Position numbers and translations under genes: made by a program. This document shows positions 10,545 through 18,695 of a stretch of DNA of 64,000 nucleotides, one piece after another. How positions within the stretch are numbered: the first letter of the stretch is position 1; every line of letters starts with the position of its first letter. The stretch spans positions 1-64,000 of the forward strand of contig JACRPF010000020.1 of assembly GCA_016214035.1 (NCBI GenBank), read 5' to 3'. The notes beneath the pieces were generated by a model. That model was not told the DNA's origin, ran no database searches, and saw only the letters and a program-made list of their open reading frames with translations. The stretch is from Spirochaetota bacterium (lineage in GTDB: Bacteria > Spirochaetota > Brachyspiria > Brachyspirales > JACRPF01).

Positions 10545-11447
10545 CTATTTCCGCGCTGCCGCATACACCGTCGGCGTCATTCCCGTTCTTGACCTGAACA
10601 CCATGCTGAAATAGTGCGCATCGGAAAAACCGCATGCGGCCGCGACCTCGACAACACGGGACCCTGATCGAAGCATTTTCTTCGCCTCATGTATACGTAC
10701 ATCGGTGAGAAATATCACCGGTGAGCGTCCGTGCACTTCCTTGAAACGCCGGCTCACATACGCCGCAGCGAGGCCTGATGCGGCGGCGAGGTCATCAAGC
10801 GTGAGAGGACGTGCATAATTCTTCTGAATATAATCGGCGAGATACGTCATCTTCCCGTCGACGGCCGGAACATCATCTCCCGCGCGCCGCGCGACAAGCG
10901 TGAAAAGTTCTATTACCTTGAGATATATCATCTCACGTGCATATTTCCTCCTGCGCTCTACCTCGTCGCCGATAGCAGAGAACAGCATCGCCGCTTCGGG
11001 CAGCCGGTGGATGACGGCATATGAATCGATATTCATCTCGCGGGTAATGGACGATATTCCCGCATCAATTTCCTCCACATACGACACTTCGGGAACGCGC
11101 TGTCTGCCGGCAATGCGTTTCGGCGGTATCGATGACTCACGGCCGCGCGCAACCGTATCGCCCGCCTGAAAACCGAGCCAGTAATAGCCTACCGTCTTTG
11201 TCGAAGGACTCAGTGTAAACTCATGGAGAAAGCCGGGCGCGGTGATGAGCAGATCCTCCTCCGCAACAGGAAACGGCTTCACATTCCCGTGCACGGCAAC
11301 GGTTCCGGAACCTTTGGTGAAATAGACCATTTCATATCCGTAATGCAGATGCGGTCCTGTCTTCGTGCCGCCGGAACTATCGGTGCAGCCGAAATGAGTA
11401 AGCCGGGGATATTCCGCTCCGGGAAATTCAAGAAATATGCTTTTCAT
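10545..11447 (-). CDS. AraC-family transcriptional regulator
   Basis: A 300-residue regulator with an N-terminal cupin-like effector domain (about 1-180, with the metal-type HLHYGYEMVYF segment) and a C-terminal double helix-turn-helix domain. The latter contains PLTLDDLAAASGLAAAYVSRRFKE and CGFSDAHYFSMVFRSRTGMTP-type elements, both characteristic of AraC proteins. I start at the ATG at 11447; the longer frame begins with TTG. A TATACT box ends eight bases before this ATG and no Shine-Dalgarno is visible. The gene is divergent from a URO-D-family gene, and two near-identical 16-base repeats lie between them, so it probably controls that gene and itself. The inducer is probably a sugar or glycoside. 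Confidence 0.85.
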   Translation of the reverse strand: MKSIFLEFPGAEYPRLTHFGCTDSSGGTKTGPHLHYGYEMVYFTKGSGTVAVHGNVKPFPVAEEDLLITAPGFLHEFTLSPSTKTVGYYWLGFQAGDTVARGRESSIPPKRIAGRQRVPEVSYVEEIDAGISSITREMNIDSYAVIHRLPEAAMLFSAIGDEVERRRKYAREMIYLKVIELFTLVARRAGDDVPAVDGKMTYLADYIQKNYARPLTLDDLAAASGLAAAYVSRRFKEVHGRSPVIFLTDVRIHEAKKMLRSGSRVVEVAAACGFSDAHYFSMVFRSRTGMTPTVYAAARK

Positions 11448-11471
11448 CGTATACAAGTATATAATGCCGGG

Positions 11472-11508
11472 GTAAAAAAACTATACCAAAATGTAAAAAT
11501 ACTATACC
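11472..11508. promoter_or_regulatory. Probable AraC-type operator (two direct repeats, 21-bp period)
   Basis: GTAAAAAAACTATACC (11472-11487) and GTAAAAATACTATACC (11493-11508) match at 15 of 16 positions and start 21 bases apart, two helical turns, as is classical for AraC half-sites. The right repeat ends just before the expected -35 position of the rightward promoter, whose -10 is TATACT (11534-11539) and which has no recognisable -35. That is the arrangement of an activator-dependent promoter. The left repeat covers the -35 region of the araC gene's own promoter. Confidence 0.65.
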
Positions 11509-11571
11509 GTGATCGTATGACGTATGCTTAGTATATACTCATCTTATGAATAACCATGACAGGAGCCGATT

Positions 11572-12573
11572 ATGAACGCACGCGAACTCGTCTATAAAAC
11601 ACTCGAATTCGACAGACCTGAAAGGGTTCCGCGGCAGCTCTGGGCGTCACCCTGGGCATCGCTCAATTATCCTGAAGAGCTCAAACGCATCAATGCAGAT
11701 TTTCCCGCAGACATAGGCGGGCCGAAAGTAATCTATGCCGCACCGCCGAAACGCATCGGCCAGCAATACCGCATCGGCACCTACGTGGACGAATGGGGAT
11801 GCATGTTCGAGAACATCCAGGACGGCGTACACGGCGAGGTAAAAGAACCGCTCATAAAAACGTGGGATGATGCCGCAAATGTCCGTGTACCGGTGGAGCT
11901 TCTCAGTTTCGACAAAGCCGCGGTAAACGAATCGTGTAGGCAATCTGAAAATTTCATCATCGCCGGCTGCAATCCGCGTCCATTTGAGCGCATACAGTTC
12001 ATGCGTTCAAGCGAAAATATCTATATGGATTTTTATGAACATCCGTCTGAGTTGAAAGCGCTTATAAAGCTTGTTCATGATTTCAACATGAAAGAACTTG
12101 ACGCGTGGACGGACACTGCTGTCGACGCGATATCGTTCATGGACGATTGGGGTGCCCAGCGTGCACTCCTCATCGCTCCCGGCATGTGGCGAGAGTTCTT
12201 TCTGCCGTTATATAAAGATTATATCTCGCTTGCGCATGCGAAAGGCAAAAAGGCGTTCATGCATTCCGACGGATATATCATCGACATCATCCCCGACCTC
12301 ATCGACGCGGGTCTTGACGCGCTCAATTCGCAGCTATTCTGCATGGGCCTTGAAAATCTCTCCCCGTTCAAAGGCAGGATAACATTCTGGGGCGAGATAG
12401 ATCGGCAGCATATACTGCCCGAGGGGCCCGTTGAGGTTGTCAAAAAAGCGGTACGTGATGTTAAACATCATCTCTATGCAAACGGCGGCGTCATAGCACA
12501 GTGCGAATTCGGACCCGGAGCGAAGCCGGAGCATGTGTATGCGGTTTTTGAGGAGTGGGGTGTCGCGCTCTGA
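11572..12573 (+). CDS. Uroporphyrinogen decarboxylase (URO-D)-family protein
   Basis: A 333-residue TIM-barrel protein of the URO-D/MtaA superfamily. It opens NARELVYKTLEFDRPERVPR, a typical start for family members outside haem synthesis. HSDG (His231) and ECEFGPG-like residues near the end (Cys311) resemble the zinc-binding His/Cys of corrinoid-linked methyltransferases. No haem genes are near. Its control by a divergent AraC regulator and its setting among carbohydrate genes suggest a catabolic or demethylating role, for example on methoxylated or glycosidic substrates; this is inference. GGAG in CAGGAGCCGATT sets the start. A long inverted repeat begins five bases after the stop. Confidence 0.75.
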   Translation: MNARELVYKTLEFDRPERVPRQLWASPWASLNYPEELKRINADFPADIGGPKVIYAAPPKRIGQQYRIGTYVDEWGCMFENIQDGVHGEVKEPLIKTWDDAANVRVPVELLSFDKAAVNESCRQSENFIIAGCNPRPFERIQFMRSSENIYMDFYEHPSELKALIKLVHDFNMKELDAWTDTAVDAISFMDDWGAQRALLIAPGMWREFFLPLYKDYISLAHAKGKKAFMHSDGYIIDIIPDLIDAGLDALNSQLFCMGLENLSPFKGRITFWGEIDRQHILPEGPVEVVKKAVRDVKHHLYANGGVIAQCEFGPGAKPEHVYAVFEEWGVAL

Positions 12574-12578
12574 CGCTC

Positions 12579-12750
12579 GGGAAGAAATATCTTTCTGAGC
12601 AACATGCGCTTCTCAGCCGTCCGTCCGTGGGCGGATTCGTCGCATCCGCGGCATCCATGCCGCTCGCACTTCTATTTAGTCTGCCATTGCCTATCGTACG
12701 ATATACTTTTCGGTACACTGTGCATGTTGCTCAGAAAGACATTTCTTCCC
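12579..12750. repeat. Inverted repeat: 29-bp arms around a 114-bp core
   Basis: The arms at 12579-12607 and 12722-12750 are reverse complements at 28 of 29 positions. The core has its own hairpin, GCGGCAT/ATGCCGC near 12649-12664. The element fills most of the gap between two convergent genes. No target-site duplication is evident and no second copy was noticed in the window. It could be a small non-autonomous transposon-like element, or an RNA structure ending both transcripts. Confidence 0.7.
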
Positions 12751-12836
12751 TTCGCTGATACGCGCTGATTTATTGTAGTGTGGAAAAGGTTTATTCTGGC
12801 TTCAGCAGTTCCAACGCTCGAACGCTGTGTGATTGA

Positions 12837-13949
12837 CTACTCAACTTCCGACAGCACTTTCCGAACGATGTCGTCCTTCACCGGTATGCTGTATCGCCTG
12901 CCGTCGCGGTGAACGCTGCCGATGCCGTTGATGAGCACATACCGGGCCTCGCCCAGCAATGATTTCTTATCGCTTTTTGTGAATTCAATAATGCGTTTCG
13001 GGTCGAGTCTGAGCTTTCGTTTGCCGACGATGCCGAGCTGCGACAGCAGTCCGCGTATCTGCCCGACATCGCTTTCCGGCAGTATTTCGAGTTCGCGCGC
13101 GATGAGCGATTCGTATAAAATGCCGTATCCCACCGCTTCGCCGTGATTCATCCGGTAATTCGAGTTGCGTTCAATCGCGTGGCCTATCGTATGTCCGAAG
13201 TTGAGTATCTGTCTGAGGCCGCCTTCGCGCTCATCCTTCTCAACCACCGCTTTTTTTATGGCGATGTTTCGTGCAATGACGTCGTGGAGCAGCACTGTAT
13301 CGCGGGCGAGCAGACGTGTCCCGTTCTTCCTGAGTTGCCCGAATAGCTGCTTGTCGCATATGAGCGCGTGTTTCACCACTTCAGAAAGCCCGAAACGGTA
13401 TTCACCGTCGGGCAAGGTGAGGAGGAGCGACGGATCGGCGAACACGGCCGAAGGCTGCGCGAATACACCGATGAGATTTTTTCCGTGCCGCGTGTCGACA
13501 CCGGTCTTGCCGCCGACCGATGCATCCACCATGCTCACCACGCTCGTCGGCATTTGAATGAAGGGCACTCCGCGGGCAAAAAGTGATGCGGCGAAACCCG
13601 TCATATCGCCCACAACACCGCCGCCGAGAGCGATGAACACCGTATCGCGGCCGTATCTTTTTGATAGAAAAATATCGACAATGTTTTCGACCGTTCGAAG
13701 GTGCTTATGCCGTTCACCTGCGGGGATGACATGCACGAAAGGCTTTTGCCTGTTACCGGCGAATGCCGAGAGGAGTTTCGGCAATGCGAACCGTGCCACG
13801 TTGGTGTCGGTCACGAGCGCGATACGCGAATCGGGGAAACGCTTTGCGGTGAACGCGGCACATTCCTCGCACGCGCGCGTTGTCACGGCAACATCATACG
13901 TAACGGCAGAACCGGCGGGAATGCGTACGGTAACTACCGATCGCTTCAT
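12837..13949 (-). CDS. aroB: 3-dehydroquinate synthase
   Basis: A 370-residue enzyme of normal family length. It converts DAHP to 3-dehydroquinate, step two of the shikimate pathway, using NAD and a divalent metal. Visible signatures are the NAD-binding GGGVVGDMTGF, PTSVVSMVDASVGGKTGVD, GLSEVVKHA (metal-ligand Glu), FGHTIGHAIE and NHGEAVGYG (metal-ligand His residues). It is complete and looks functional. The ATG overlaps the stop of cheX as ATGA (13946-13949), so translation of the two genes is coupled. No other aromatic-synthesis gene lies in the window. Confidence 0.95.
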   Translation of the reverse strand: MKRSVVTVRIPAGSAVTYDVAVTTRACEECAAFTAKRFPDSRIALVTDTNVARFALPKLLSAFAGNRQKPFVHVIPAGERHKHLRTVENIVDIFLSKRYGRDTVFIALGGGVVGDMTGFAASLFARGVPFIQMPTSVVSMVDASVGGKTGVDTRHGKNLIGVFAQPSAVFADPSLLLTLPDGEYRFGLSEVVKHALICDKQLFGQLRKNGTRLLARDTVLLHDVIARNIAIKKAVVEKDEREGGLRQILNFGHTIGHAIERNSNYRMNHGEAVGYGILYESLIARELEILPESDVGQIRGLLSQLGIVGKRKLRLDPKRIIEFTKSDKKSLLGEARYVLINGIGSVHRDGRRYSIPVKDDIVRKVLSEVE

Positions 13950-14416
13950 GGCCGGCCGGAGAAAACGAGATTGAGCGCGATGATGCCGATATCGGTGTCA
14001 TAATTGATGACGAGTATCTGCTCGGCGGCTTTTTCAACGAGGCTCATATGTTCGCCCATGAGGAGCGTCGGCGTGGTTATGGTAACGTCGATATTACGCG
14101 TTGAAAGTTCGTTCACCGCGCCGCCCACGACCATATTGGTGAACTCCTTCACCGTGGCGATGAAGATATCGTCAACCGCTTCAATGCGTTCACCGTTGAG
14201 CATCGACGCGAGATTGAACGCCGTGGGTTTGTCCATATCGAACAGCGCCCTGCCGTCAAGATCACCCGCAAAAGCGATGAGTACGCCCACGCCCATGAGC
14301 GGGCTGAACGAATTCTTGACGATGACATTGCCTTTTGAGACAGAGCCGTCGTTGTAGCTTTTCAGCGTACGCACGGTGGACGTGCTGAACGTATTGACTA
14401 TGTTGATATCGAACAT
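13946..14416 (-). CDS. cheX: CheX-type CheY-P phosphatase
   Basis: A 156-residue protein of the CheC/CheX/FliY fold. The helix KEFTNMVVGGAVNEL carries the E-x-x-N pair used to attack phospho-CheY, and a Pro follows about 21 residues later in TTPTLLMG, as in CheX. CheX dimers remove phosphate from CheY in spirochaetes and some other bacteria that lack CheZ. GGAG in GAGGAGCATGTC precedes the ATG at 14416. It is the upstream gene of a coupled pair with aroB, an odd partner. It lies 107 bases downstream of the hydrogenase operon's last gene. Confidence 0.8.
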   Translation of the reverse strand: MFDINIVNTFSTSTVRTLKSYNDGSVSKGNVIVKNSFSPLMGVGVLIAFAGDLDGRALFDMDKPTAFNLASMLNGERIEAVDDIFIATVKEFTNMVVGGAVNELSTRNIDVTITTPTLLMGEHMSLVEKAAEQILVINYDTDIGIIALNLVFSGRP

Positions 14417-14475
14417 GACATGCTCCTCGTCTATAGGGACAATGCTATTCTATCGCCGTGATGGTTTTATTGCAA

Positions 14476-14498
14476 ACAGCCGCCGGGAGATGACGGCT
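14476..14498 (-). terminator. Weak hairpin after the hydrogenase operon
   Basis: AGCCG (14478-14482) and CGGCT (14494-14498) can pair and, read on the minus strand, are followed by a moderately T/A-rich stretch. The stem is short, so read-through into cheX is possible. Confidence 0.3.
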
Positions 14499-14523
14499 AT
14501 GTACCGGTGAGAATCCGAGAATA

Positions 14524-14874
14524 TTATTTTTGTTCGGTAAACAGCGATTTTTTGTCGAGCGCCGCGAGTTCATACTCCGACGAATTATCGAGCGCATCCT
14601 TCGGGCATGATTCAACGCACTGCGCGCAGAATATGCAGCGGTCAAGCCAGATATCACATTGATATTTCTTCTCGCCGATGGTCTTGATATCTATGGCATA
14701 CGCGGGGCATACTTTCATGCATATCTTGCAGCCGATGCACTTCTCGGCGATGAACTTGATGCGCCCGCGGAAATTAGCCGGCATCTCCGGCTTTTCGAAC
14801 GGATAGAGCGTTGTATCGGCCTTTTTAAATACATGCCCGAGTATTTCTCCGAGCATCTTTCCGGGTGCGCTCAT
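14524..14874 (-). CDS. Hydrogenase ferredoxin-like subunit (NuoI/HycF-like), two 4Fe-4S clusters
   Basis: A 116-residue electron-transfer subunit. Two cluster motifs are intact: CIGCKICMKVCP and CIFCAQCVESCP. It should relay electrons from reduced ferredoxin to the small hydrogenase subunit. I place the start at 14874, where ATG overlaps the NuoH-like stop as ATGA; the longer frame to 15054 reads through the neighbouring gene and is unlikely. It is the last gene of the eleven-gene operon and short for a NuoI homologue, as in group 4 hydrogenases. Confidence 0.85.
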   Translation of the reverse strand: MSAPGKMLGEILGHVFKKADTTLYPFEKPEMPANFRGRIKFIAEKCIGCKICMKVCPAYAIDIKTIGEKKYQCDIWLDRCIFCAQCVESCPKDALDNSSEYELAALDKKSLFTEQK

Positions 14875-15803
14875 CGAATGACTCCTTTCACAAGAATGCT
14901 CACAAAGAGCTGCACAATGCCCGCCGGAACGAGATATTTCCAGCAGAAGTCGACCATCTGCTCGATGCGGACACGGCCCAGCGCCGTTTTGATGACCGCA
15001 AGTATGAAGAGGACTACGAGTGTCTTCGCGAAGAACAGCAGGATGCCGCCCCACCAGGGCAGCCCGAATGCGCCGCCCATGAATATTGCGGCTATGAGCG
15101 CCGCACCCACGACGAGTTCAATATCCATCGTGATGCGGAAAAAGCCGAACAGCTTTCCCGAATACTCGGCGAACGTACCGCTTGCGAGCTCGGTCTCAGC
15201 TTCGGGAATATCGAACGGTATGCGTTCCAGTTTTCCCTGGAGCGTAATGATGCCTACGATGCAGCCGAGCGCATTCACCGCGAGGAGTAATGGATGTGTC
15301 GAGTAGAAAGCGCTGATGCCGCTGATGCTCCATGAACCGGAGATTATCGCCGGTCCCATCATGGCGACGATGAGCGGTACTTCATACGCGAACAACTGCG
15401 TGATCACACGCACGGAACCGACGGCGGGAAACGGACTGCCCGAGCTCCAGCCGCCGAGAAAGAACGCGAGTGTCGGAAGCGTCAGGAGATACAGCACGAC
15501 GATGAGATCACCTTCAAACGCGAACACCGCTTTGTCGCCCCACACCGGGATATACAGCATGGAGGTCAAAACCGCCGCGGTGGCGATGAGCGGCGACAGC
15601 ACGTACATGGGCTTGTCGATAGCCGCGGGATAGATATCTTCCTTGGCAAAAAGCTTTATCATATCGGCTATCGGCTGGAACCACGGAGGCCCCACACGAT
15701 GCTGCATGCGCGCATAAAGCTTGCGGTCAAGCCATGAGAAAAATGTTCCGTAGAGCATGAGGAACAGAAGTCCGGGAAATACGAGAATGTGGAATATCGC
15801 CAT
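14871..15803 (-). CDS. Hydrogenase membrane subunit, NuoH/HycD-like
   Basis: A 310-residue protein with about eight membrane helices. Family signatures are LDRKLYARMQHRVGPPWFQP near the N-terminus, PFDIPEAETELASGTFAEYSG with the conserved acidic residues of the proton channel, and GRVRIEQ near the C-terminus. It anchors the peripheral hydrogenase arm and links it to the ion-pumping subunits. It overlaps the NuoI-like gene by four bases. Confidence 0.92.
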   Translation of the reverse strand: MAIFHILVFPGLLFLMLYGTFFSWLDRKLYARMQHRVGPPWFQPIADMIKLFAKEDIYPAAIDKPMYVLSPLIATAAVLTSMLYIPVWGDKAVFAFEGDLIVVLYLLTLPTLAFFLGGWSSGSPFPAVGSVRVITQLFAYEVPLIVAMMGPAIISGSWSISGISAFYSTHPLLLAVNALGCIVGIITLQGKLERIPFDIPEAETELASGTFAEYSGKLFGFFRITMDIELVVGAALIAAIFMGGAFGLPWWGGILLFFAKTLVVLFILAVIKTALGRVRIEQMVDFCWKYLVPAGIVQLFVSILVKGVIR

Positions 15804-15815
15804 CGCCAGTTCCCT

Positions 15816-17066
15816 TTATTTTGAATGCGAAAAGAATTTCGGTTCCATAAGCTTCACGGTGCTGAAATCAACGCCGCGATTCTTATACCAATCAATGCTG
15901 TTCTCGCGCACGACGTTCCAGTCGATCTGCCGGGCGCTGCCGTCCGTGTTCACCACTTTCACACCGCGGTCGGTGCATGAGAAACACGGGTCAATGGCTG
16001 CAACGACAAGCGGTACATCCGCGATGTATCCGCCGATGAGCATATGCGCCATCGACGTCCAGTTTGCAAGCGTCGGGGCGCGCACGCGGGTGCGTTCCGG
16101 TTTATCGGTGCCGTTCGCCGCAACGTAATGTATATCCTCGCCGCGCGGCGCTTCATAGCGCGCTACCGCCTCTCCTGCGGGAATCTTCGACGGCGCTTTC
16201 ACTTTGATGTCGCCGTCCGGAAGATTATCAAGGATGAAACGGACTATCTTGTAACTTTCGATAAGCTCGACCATGCGCACCACCGTGCGGCCGAAAACGT
16301 CCGCCGTGTCCGCGGTGGCAACAGTGAACGGTATTTCGCCGTAGGCGCCGTACGGATCGTCCTTGCGAACGTCGCGCGGAAGATCTGATGCGCGTGCGGT
16401 GGGGCCGACGGCGTTGAACAGAATCGCTTTATCCTTCGGCAGCCTGCCCACGCCCTTCGCGCGTGCGATGAACGTGGATTCTTCCTGTGCAACTTCGATG
16501 TAATATTTCGTGCGCTCTTCGAGAATGACCATCGCCTCGCGTGTTTTCTGTATCATCTCAGGCGTAAGATCGCGACGTACGCCGCCGATGGTGTTCATCG
16601 AATAGTTCACGCGGTTGCCGCTGATCATCGCGAGCACGTCCATCACGAGTTCCCGGTCGCGCCACGAATACATGAGCAGTGTATCGAACCCTATTTCATG
16701 TCCCGCGACACCGAGCCAGAGAAAGTGGCTGTGAATGCGTTCAAGTTCGCCGATGAGTGTACGTATGTACTGACCGCGGCGCGGCACCTGGATGCCGGCG
16801 ATATCCTCGACAGCCGCGGCGAAGCAGCTCGTATGCGCATGCGAACAGATGCCGCAGATACGCTCGATGAGATAGAGATTCTGGATATAGGTCTTCGCCT
16901 CTGAAAGCTTTTCAATACCTCGGTGATTATAGCCCACATTCACGTCGGCACCCACCACCACTTCACCCTCGACGGTGAGCGTGAAATTCCCCGGCTCTTT
17001 GAGCGCCGGGTGCTGCGGTCCGATGGGGATCACGACGGTGTTGTCATTCACTGCTTGCATGTTCAT
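15816..17066 (-). CDS. Group 4 [NiFe]-hydrogenase large subunit (NuoD/HycE-like)
   Basis: A 416-residue catalytic subunit. Unlike NuoD of complex I it keeps both cysteine pairs that bind the Ni-Fe centre: ERICGICSHAH (Cys71, Cys74) and DPCFSCTDR (Cys361, Cys364). It therefore should reduce protons or oxidise hydrogen. GPQHPALKEPGNFTL and GYNHRGIEKL are shared with the 49-kDa complex I subunit. About 49 residues follow the last motif; in HycE such a tail is removed by a maturation protease, and that may apply here. The start ATG lies three bases after the NuoC-like stop. No maturation genes are nearby. Confidence 0.92.
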   Translation of the reverse strand: MNMQAVNDNTVVIPIGPQHPALKEPGNFTLTVEGEVVVGADVNVGYNHRGIEKLSEAKTYIQNLYLIERICGICSHAHTSCFAAAVEDIAGIQVPRRGQYIRTLIGELERIHSHFLWLGVAGHEIGFDTLLMYSWRDRELVMDVLAMISGNRVNYSMNTIGGVRRDLTPEMIQKTREAMVILEERTKYYIEVAQEESTFIARAKGVGRLPKDKAILFNAVGPTARASDLPRDVRKDDPYGAYGEIPFTVATADTADVFGRTVVRMVELIESYKIVRFILDNLPDGDIKVKAPSKIPAGEAVARYEAPRGEDIHYVAANGTDKPERTRVRAPTLANWTSMAHMLIGGYIADVPLVVAAIDPCFSCTDRGVKVVNTDGSARQIDWNVVRENSIDWYKNRGVDFSTVKLMEPKFFSHSK

Positions 17067-17069
17067 TGT

Positions 17070-17576
17070 CTACCCCTTTACCGTGTCGGGATCGGGCGGG
17101 GGAACAAAGTCTTTGCGCAGGGGAAAGACCGCTCCGTCCCAATCGTCGAATACGGGATATTTTCTGCCCGGCGGCAGGCCCACGACCGTGAAGCCGAGCA
17201 TCGATTCAAGTTCTTTCTCGTAGAAAACGCCGGCGGGAAATATCTCTGATACCGTCGGGATAGACGGGGCTGCTTTCGGTGCGGAAACACGTATCGTCAG
17301 CAGTGTGCGGTCATCGAACAGATGATAGAGCGCGTCGAGTTTGTCTCCGACATCGCTTCCGGTTATTGATGACAGATGCAGCATGCTGAAATCGTCATGC
17401 AGCTTTTTCATCACCGGGATCAGATCATCGGGAGAAACGGTGGCGAACAGACGCCGCTCGCGCTTGATCTGAATATCGCGCACTTTATCGCCGAACGCGC
17501 CGGTCATTGCGTTCTTCATCGCCTCTTCTTTTTCAAGGGAGGGTTTCGTTTCCTGGGGAACAGTAGTTTCAGCCAT
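17070..17576 (-). CDS. Hydrogenase NuoC-like (30-kDa) subunit
   Basis: A 168-residue peripheral-arm subunit, separate from the large subunit and not fused as in HycE. It ends in the family pattern YEKELESMLGFTVVGLPPGR followed by DDWDG and FPLRKDF. I use the ATG at 17576, one base after the NuoB-like stop; the longer frame starts with TTG inside that gene. It supports assembly of the large subunit and has no cofactor of its own. Confidence 0.85.
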   Translation of the reverse strand: MAETTVPQETKPSLEKEEAMKNAMTGAFGDKVRDIQIKRERRLFATVSPDDLIPVMKKLHDDFSMLHLSSITGSDVGDKLDALYHLFDDRTLLTIRVSAPKAAPSIPTVSEIFPAGVFYEKELESMLGFTVVGLPPGRKYPVFDDWDGAVFPLRKDFVPPPDPDTVKG

Positions 17577-17577
17577 G

Positions 17578-18051
17578 TTATACAGCAACCTCTTTCGGAG
17601 TCGTTTGTTTTACTTTTTTCTCTTTCTTCTTTTCATCGAGCGTCGAGAGCAGTTTCACAACGCCGTCCATGAGCGCCTCCGGCCGTATGGGACAGCCGGG
17701 TATATATGCGGAAACGGGTATCACTTTGTCGATACCGCCTTCGCACGAGTAGCAGCCTTTGAACACGCCGCCCGAACAGGCGCAGGAGCCCACGGCAACC
17801 ACGAATTTCGGTTCCGGCATCTGATCGTAAATGCGCTGCAGACGTTTTTTCATCTGCTTCGTCACCGGACCGGTACACACCAGCACGTCGGCATGACGGG
17901 GCGTTCCTTTGAGGAGCACGCCGAAACGTTCAACGTCGAAACGCGGGGTGAGCGCCGCGACGATCTCGATATCGCAGCCGTTGCACGAACCCGCGTTCAT
18001 ATGGAGAATCCACGGAGATTTCTTTACGGCCCATTTTACAAGCTTGTTCAT
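17578..18051 (-). CDS. [NiFe]-hydrogenase small subunit (NuoB/HycG-like)
   Basis: A 157-residue subunit binding the proximal 4Fe-4S cluster. Ligand motifs are SCNGCDIE (Cys23, Cys26), GSCACSGG and PGCPIRP. NAGSCNGCDIE is the group 4 hydrogenase form, whereas complex I NuoB has adjacent cysteines. The Lys-rich tail is not part of the fold. It passes electrons from the NuoI-like protein to the Ni-Fe site. Confidence 0.92.
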   Translation of the reverse strand: MNKLVKWAVKKSPWILHMNAGSCNGCDIEIVAALTPRFDVERFGVLLKGTPRHADVLVCTGPVTKQMKKRLQRIYDQMPEPKFVVAVGSCACSGGVFKGCYSCEGGIDKVIPVSAYIPGCPIRPEALMDGVVKLLSTLDEKKKEKKVKQTTPKEVAV

Positions 18052-18053
18052 GG

Positions 18054-18401
18054 TTAGCGGCCTTCCTTCTTGCCGATCTCACGGCGCATGAGAATGATGA
18101 GGCTTAAGCCCGTGATCGCGAGATATATCGTCACGAGCGGGAGCGGCACGTTCGTTGCCGTTCCGAAGATCAGCGCGACGATGTGAATAATCGTGAAAAA
18201 CATGGCGAATACGAAGAACTGAAAGTAGTTCACCTTCGGGTGTCCGCCTTTGACTTCTTCGCCGCAGGCATATGCCTCGTCCTTGCCGTCACGCTTTGAG
18301 CCCTTGGCCGCAATGAGCTTGCCGGATAGAAACATGACATATACGAGCACCACAAATATAAGAAACGCAACAGGCGGAGTCAACAGGAATGAAAGATCCA
18401 T
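18054..18401 (-). CDS. Hydrogenase small membrane subunit, NuoA-like
   Basis: A 115-residue protein with three membrane helices. YACGEEVKGG matches the NuoA loop (usually YECG), and the next helix contains FFTIIHIVAL where NuoA normally has acidic FDIE-type residues. It occupies the slot just before the NuoB-like gene, where archaeal membrane-bound hydrogenases carry MbhI. It probably sits at the junction of arm and membrane module. Confidence 0.65.
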   Translation of the reverse strand: MDLSFLLTPPVAFLIFVVLVYVMFLSGKLIAAKGSKRDGKDEAYACGEEVKGGHPKVNYFQFFVFAMFFTIIHIVALIFGTATNVPLPLVTIYLAITGLSLIILMRREIGKKEGR

Positions 18402-18403
18402 AA

Positions 18404-18694
18404 TCAGCCTCTCAGGTTGTTGAGTTTGCGGATATCAAGCGAACCGGTCTGACGGTAGGTATGAATGATGAACGCGAGCACGACAACGGCGACGATCACT
18501 TCGATGAGAAGCATCGTTATGAAGAGCGTCTGGCCGAGGCCCTGGCTTTTCGTGGCGTTTGCCGCCGCGAAAAGGACGAGCGTGACGCCTTTCACCATCA
18601 CCTCAAGCGCGATGAGCATGCGCATGGTGTTGCGCGAGAACACGAGCACATACAATCCGATAAAAATAAGCAATCCCGCAAAATAGTAGTACAT
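18404..18694 (-). CDS. Hydrogenase NuoK/MrpC-like membrane subunit
   Basis: A 96-residue protein with three helices and a buried Glu in each of two of them (ALEVMVKGVTL and LLIEVIVAVVVLA), the NuoK/MrpC pattern that continues the proton path. It overlaps no neighbour but lies two bases from the adjacent genes in a tight operon. Confidence 0.85.
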   Translation of the reverse strand: MYYYFAGLLIFIGLYVLVFSRNTMRMLIALEVMVKGVTLVLFAAANATKSQGLGQTLFITMLLIEVIVAVVVLAFIIHTYRQTGSLDIRKLNNLRG

Positions 18695-18695
18695 G

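Noticed and set aside
12579-12750. Confirmed MITE or insertion sequence
   Set aside because: The inverted repeat is clear, but there is no target duplication, no transposase and no second copy in the window, so it is reported only as a repeat.
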